From positions 1 through 7,791 of the forward strand of contig MUZZ01000075.1 in NCBI GenBank assembly GCA_003266075.1: DNA of 7,791 nucleotides. The letters run 5' to 3'. The notes beneath the pieces were generated by a model. The model made no database searches. It saw nothing but the letters and a program-made list of their open reading frames with translations, and was not told the origin of the DNA. Shown one piece after another: positions 5,449 through 7,791 of the stretch. A program made the position numbers and the translations under genes. Source of the stretch: Methanosphaera sp. rholeuAM74. GTDB taxonomy: Archaea > Methanobacteriota > Methanobacteria > Methanobacteriales > Methanobacteriaceae. The number at the start of each line of letters is the position of its first letter. Positions within the stretch are counted from its first letter, which is position 1.

Positions 5449-6432
5449 TTATTTAATAGTAGCACCATTGTTTTTTCCATTAGTCAATATTACCTTGGAA
5501 TTACATCCCATATAATCAAGCAAATCCTTTTCTAGTTTAGATACATTTCTATCTGTTATTCCGAAACATGTAGGTCCAAATGAACTCATACCACGGCAGG
5601 GTATATCGTTTTCATCCATATAATCAAGTACTTCCTGTATGGATGAACTTTGTAAATCCCGTTCAACCCTCTTAAATCCTATATCCTGAATCTGGTTAAC
5701 AGCACTGGAAAAGTCATTTAAGTCTTCTTCGAGAACTGATGGCATTAGCTTCATTAATGTGAGATAGGCTATTTTCTCAACATCTTTCTGTGCTATCGGA
5801 GTATATGAGTCAAAGATAGATACCTCCATCTTGCCTGAAACCTTATTCGATACTGATGGTATTGCCAGTATTATATTCCATTTCTCTGGGAAATCATATC
5901 TAGCCAGTACTGGTGGTGGTGACACCCTTGAAGTGGATGATGGTGCAAAACGTTTCTTCAAATCCATTTTATGTCCACCGTCAACGATTAAACCACCACT
6001 ATTGAATGTTTCAACACCAATACCGCTTGTTCCACCCCTATGAACTACTTCTGCAAGGGAGTATGTTGTCGCATCAATTGAATGGCAGGATGTTATTAGC
6101 TTTGCAATTGATAGTGCTAGTTGTGTTCCTAATCCCAGACCATGGTGTAGGGGGTAGATTTTTTGGATGTTGAATGTGAAGTTGGAGTCTATGTTATAAT
6201 AGTTTTTCACCAGTTTTGATGTTTCCAATATCTTTTCGACGAGGGCATCATTAGTAATTATGGTGTCTGATGAATCATTGAATGTTACTTCATCTTTAGA
6301 GTCATTCTCGACACATTCAATATTTAGTTTAGGATCGTTAATGCTTATTCCTATTCCACCGTCAATCCTATTGTTTGAACCGTTTAAATCTATTAATGAC
6401 AAATGTAATCTTGCCGCTGTTTCAATTTCCAA
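5449..6432 (-). CDS. mptG: Beta-ribofuranosylaminobenzene 5'-phosphate synthase
   Basis: The enzyme condenses 4-aminobenzoate with phosphoribosyl pyrophosphate, releasing CO2 and pyrophosphate, the first committed step towards the arylamine half of methanopterin. The 327 residues match the family: RLHLSLIDLNG (8-18), RIDGGIGISI (22-31), PLHHGLGLGTQLALS (94-108, at the place of the GHMP-kinase glycine loop), HRGGTSGIGVETFNSGG (131-147) and DGGH (151-154). CRGMSSFGPTCFGI lies in the C-terminal part. It has the GHMP-kinase fold but an unrelated chemistry. The start is TTG: a stop lies five codons upstream in frame, with no ATG or GTG between, and AAGGTT lies 8 bases before the TTG. It is followed by hacB after 24 bases. 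A TATA box lies in the 70-base gap after elp3, so it may head its own transcript. Confidence 0.94.
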   Translation of the reverse strand: MEIETAARLHLSLIDLNGSNNRIDGGIGISINDPKLNIECVENDSKDEVTFNDSSDTIITNDALVEKILETSKLVKNYYNIDSNFTFNIQKIYPLHHGLGLGTQLALSIAKLITSCHSIDATTYSLAEVVHRGGTSGIGVETFNSGGLIVDGGHKMDLKKRFAPSSTSRVSPPPVLARYDFPEKWNIILAIPSVSNKVSGKMEVSIFDSYTPIAQKDVEKIAYLTLMKLMPSVLEEDLNDFSSAVNQIQDIGFKRVERDLQSSSIQEVLDYMDENDIPCRGMSSFGPTCFGITDRNVSKLEKDLLDYMGCNSKVILTNGKNNGATIK

Positions 6433-6468
6433 TATAATACAACCTTACAAAAGAATATGAGTACTTGT

Positions 6469-6476
6469 TATTTATA
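6469..6476 (-). promoter_or_regulatory. Probable TATA box before mptG
   Basis: The minus strand reads TATAAATA, directly preceded by TCGAA, a reasonable BRE. Transcription would begin near 6446-6450, giving a short leader of about 15 bases that could still include the AAGGTT site. It suggests that mptG and following genes can be transcribed independently of elp3. Confidence 0.5.
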
Positions 6477-6502
6477 TTCGACATACTTTATACAATTTTT
6501 TA

Positions 6503-7791
6503 TTAAATGTATTTTGACATATATGGTCCATCCCTGTGGTATCCTAGTTTCCTATAATAATCACGGACACCTATTCCACTGATAATTAATTGTTTATCCA
6601 TACCAAACTCGTCGTGTGATATGCTTTCTGCTTCATTTATTAGTTTTGAACCATAGCCTTTGTGTTGCCATAGCCTGTTATCACTTTTTCCTATTTCCTG
6701 CATTTGCCCATAGACGTGTAATTCCCTTATTAGTGAGGATGATGATGTGATTTCACTGCGAATAGTCTTATCTGATGGAATTCTAAGACGGGTAAATCCG
6801 ATTATAATGTCGTTGTCAGTATCTTCCATGGAGAGGAAGATCTCTTTTCCACCAGTTACATCATAATCTGTTCTTAGCAATTCAATACTATCATAGTTTA
6901 CGTTTACCCCATGGGATTTCTTGTGTCCTACTTCCCTGCAACGTATACATTGGCATTGTATGTCTTCTTCTTCTAAACGCTGGTATACTAGTTCTCCGAG
7001 ATTCGACTTTTTAACGCCTGCATCTATTAGGGTTGCCGGTATATCACGTTGTATCCGCATTGTCCTAACCCATTTTGGCAGAAACTTCTTTACTTCAACT
7101 ATTAGGTCAACTGCCTGCTCAGATGTGTATGGCTGGTATTCACCTTTTTTCCACATATCATAGAACTCTGAACCCTCTGTTACAAGACATGGATATATCT
7201 TAAGCATATCTGGTGAGAACTTATCCTCATTAAACAATCGTTTAAACATCCTCAAATCCTTATCAAAGTTTGATAGCAATCCAGGCATCATGTGCATTGC
7301 AACTTTAATGCCTGAGTCTCTTAGATAACCGTTAGCCATTACCACGTCATTGATTGTGTGTCCACGGTCTACCCTATGGTATATGTGGTTGTATAATGTT
7401 TGAACACCTAATTCAACACGTGTAACCCCATAGTTCAGCATTCTATGGATGTCATCTATCTTAGAGTAGTCTGGTCTTGTCTCGAAGGTGAGTCCAATGC
7501 AACGTACTTTGCTGTGTTCATTTGTCTTTTTAACCTCATGAAGGTATTTAAAATCATTTGGAGCTACCACGTTTACTTCACGTAGGTTTGGCTCGATTGA
7601 ATTGTAGCGTGCTTCAAAGTCATTCATAGCCCTTAAACATTGTGTTACGAACCATTCCTGATAGTCTAGTGGTCTTGAAGCGAAGGTTCCACCCATGATT
7701 ATTAGTTCTACCTTGTCAATGTTATGTCCAATGTTTCTTAGCTGGTATAACCTGTTGAATGTTTGAATGTATGGATGGAATTCGAACATCC
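6503..7791 (-). CDS. elp3: Elp3: tRNA uridine(34) acetyltransferase, radical SAM + GNAT; 5' end outside window
   Basis: The frame is open to the right edge, so the N-terminus is missing. About 429 codons are present of the roughly 530-550 usual in archaea, and the radical SAM cysteine motif lies outside. Counting from the first Met in view, MGGTF (32-36), LTFETRPDY (100-108), RVELGVQT (114-121), DMLKIYPCLV (194-203) and RIQRDIP (245-251) are Elp3 signatures. The zinc site is C279, C281 and C284 in CQCIRCREVGH. The C-terminal GNAT domain (about 300-428) has QHKGYGSKL for acetyl-CoA and YYRKLGY. Elp3 uses acetyl-CoA and SAM to start carboxymethyl-type modification of wobble uridine in tRNA; archaeal Elp3 acts without the other Elongator subunits. 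It is co-directional with mptG, 70 bases upstream of it. Confidence 0.96.
   Translation of the reverse strand, partial: MFEFHPYIQTFNRLYQLRNIGHNIDKVELIIMGGTFASRPLDYQEWFVTQCLRAMNDFEARYNSIEPNLREVNVVAPNDFKYLHEVKKTNEHSKVRCIGLTFETRPDYSKIDDIHRMLNYGVTRVELGVQTLYNHIYHRVDRGHTINDVVMANGYLRDSGIKVAMHMMPGLLSNFDKDLRMFKRLFNEDKFSPDMLKIYPCLVTEGSEFYDMWKKGEYQPYTSEQAVDLIVEVKKFLPKWVRTMRIQRDIPATLIDAGVKKSNLGELVYQRLEEEDIQCQCIRCREVGHKKSHGVNVNYDSIELLRTDYDVTGGKEIFLSMEDTDNDIIIGFTRLRIPSDKTIRSEITSSSSLIRELHVYGQMQEIGKSDNRLWQHKGYGSKLINEAESISHDEFGMDKQLIISGIGVRDYYRKLGYHRDGPYMSKYI

Noticed and set aside
6503..7789. ATG at 7789 as the elp3 start
   Set aside because: The frame stays open to the edge, and the radical SAM cysteine motif that must precede this point is absent, so the Met is internal.

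Overview
The window looks like a chromosomal segment of a low-G+C methanogenic archaeon, most likely of the Methanobacteriales (Methanosphaera or Methanobrevibacter type). The reasons are gene content and signals. There is a beta-RFA-P synthase (methanopterin synthesis), a homoaconitase-like small subunit (coenzyme B synthesis), a single-subunit archaeal Elp3, an archaeal MiaB/CDKAL1-type methylthiotransferase and a COG1326/HVO_0476-type zinc protein. Archaeal TATA boxes and GGTG-type ribosome binding sites are present, and coding DNA is strongly AT-rich. The genus is inferred, not proven.

Left part (1-1600): the window opens on the 3' end of a plus-strand radical SAM gene, probably the tetraether lipid synthase. 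Converging on it is a three-gene minus-strand unit: a GerW/YtfJ-family protein, a membrane-anchored DUF2953 (YtfI-like) protein and a 71-residue protein of unknown function. The first two are homologues of neighbouring Bacillus genes, although this archaeon should not make spores.

Middle (1601-2183): an AT-rich intergenic stretch carries a likely minus-strand promoter for the GerW unit and a plus-strand promoter for tandem tRNA-Val(GAC) and tRNA-Phe(GAA) genes. Neither tRNA gene encodes CCA. Oligo-T tracts follow.

Right part (2184-7791): six minus-strand genes lie close together. In transcription order they are elp3 (5' end outside the window), mptG, hacB, an HVO_0476-family zinc protein, a threonylcarbamoyladenosine tRNA methylthiotransferase, and a two-zinc-ribbon membrane protein. 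Spacing from mptG to the methylthiotransferase is 1-24 bases, so these four are probably one transcript. Gaps of about 60-70 bases with TATA-like boxes precede mptG and the zinc-ribbon gene, so each may also have its own promoter. The cluster mixes C1-carrier and coenzyme B synthesis with two radical SAM tRNA-modifying enzymes acting at wobble position 34 and at position 37.

No mobile element, CRISPR array, phage gene or toxin-antitoxin module was seen. The best candidate for an under-described system is the GerW-DUF2953-small protein unit.
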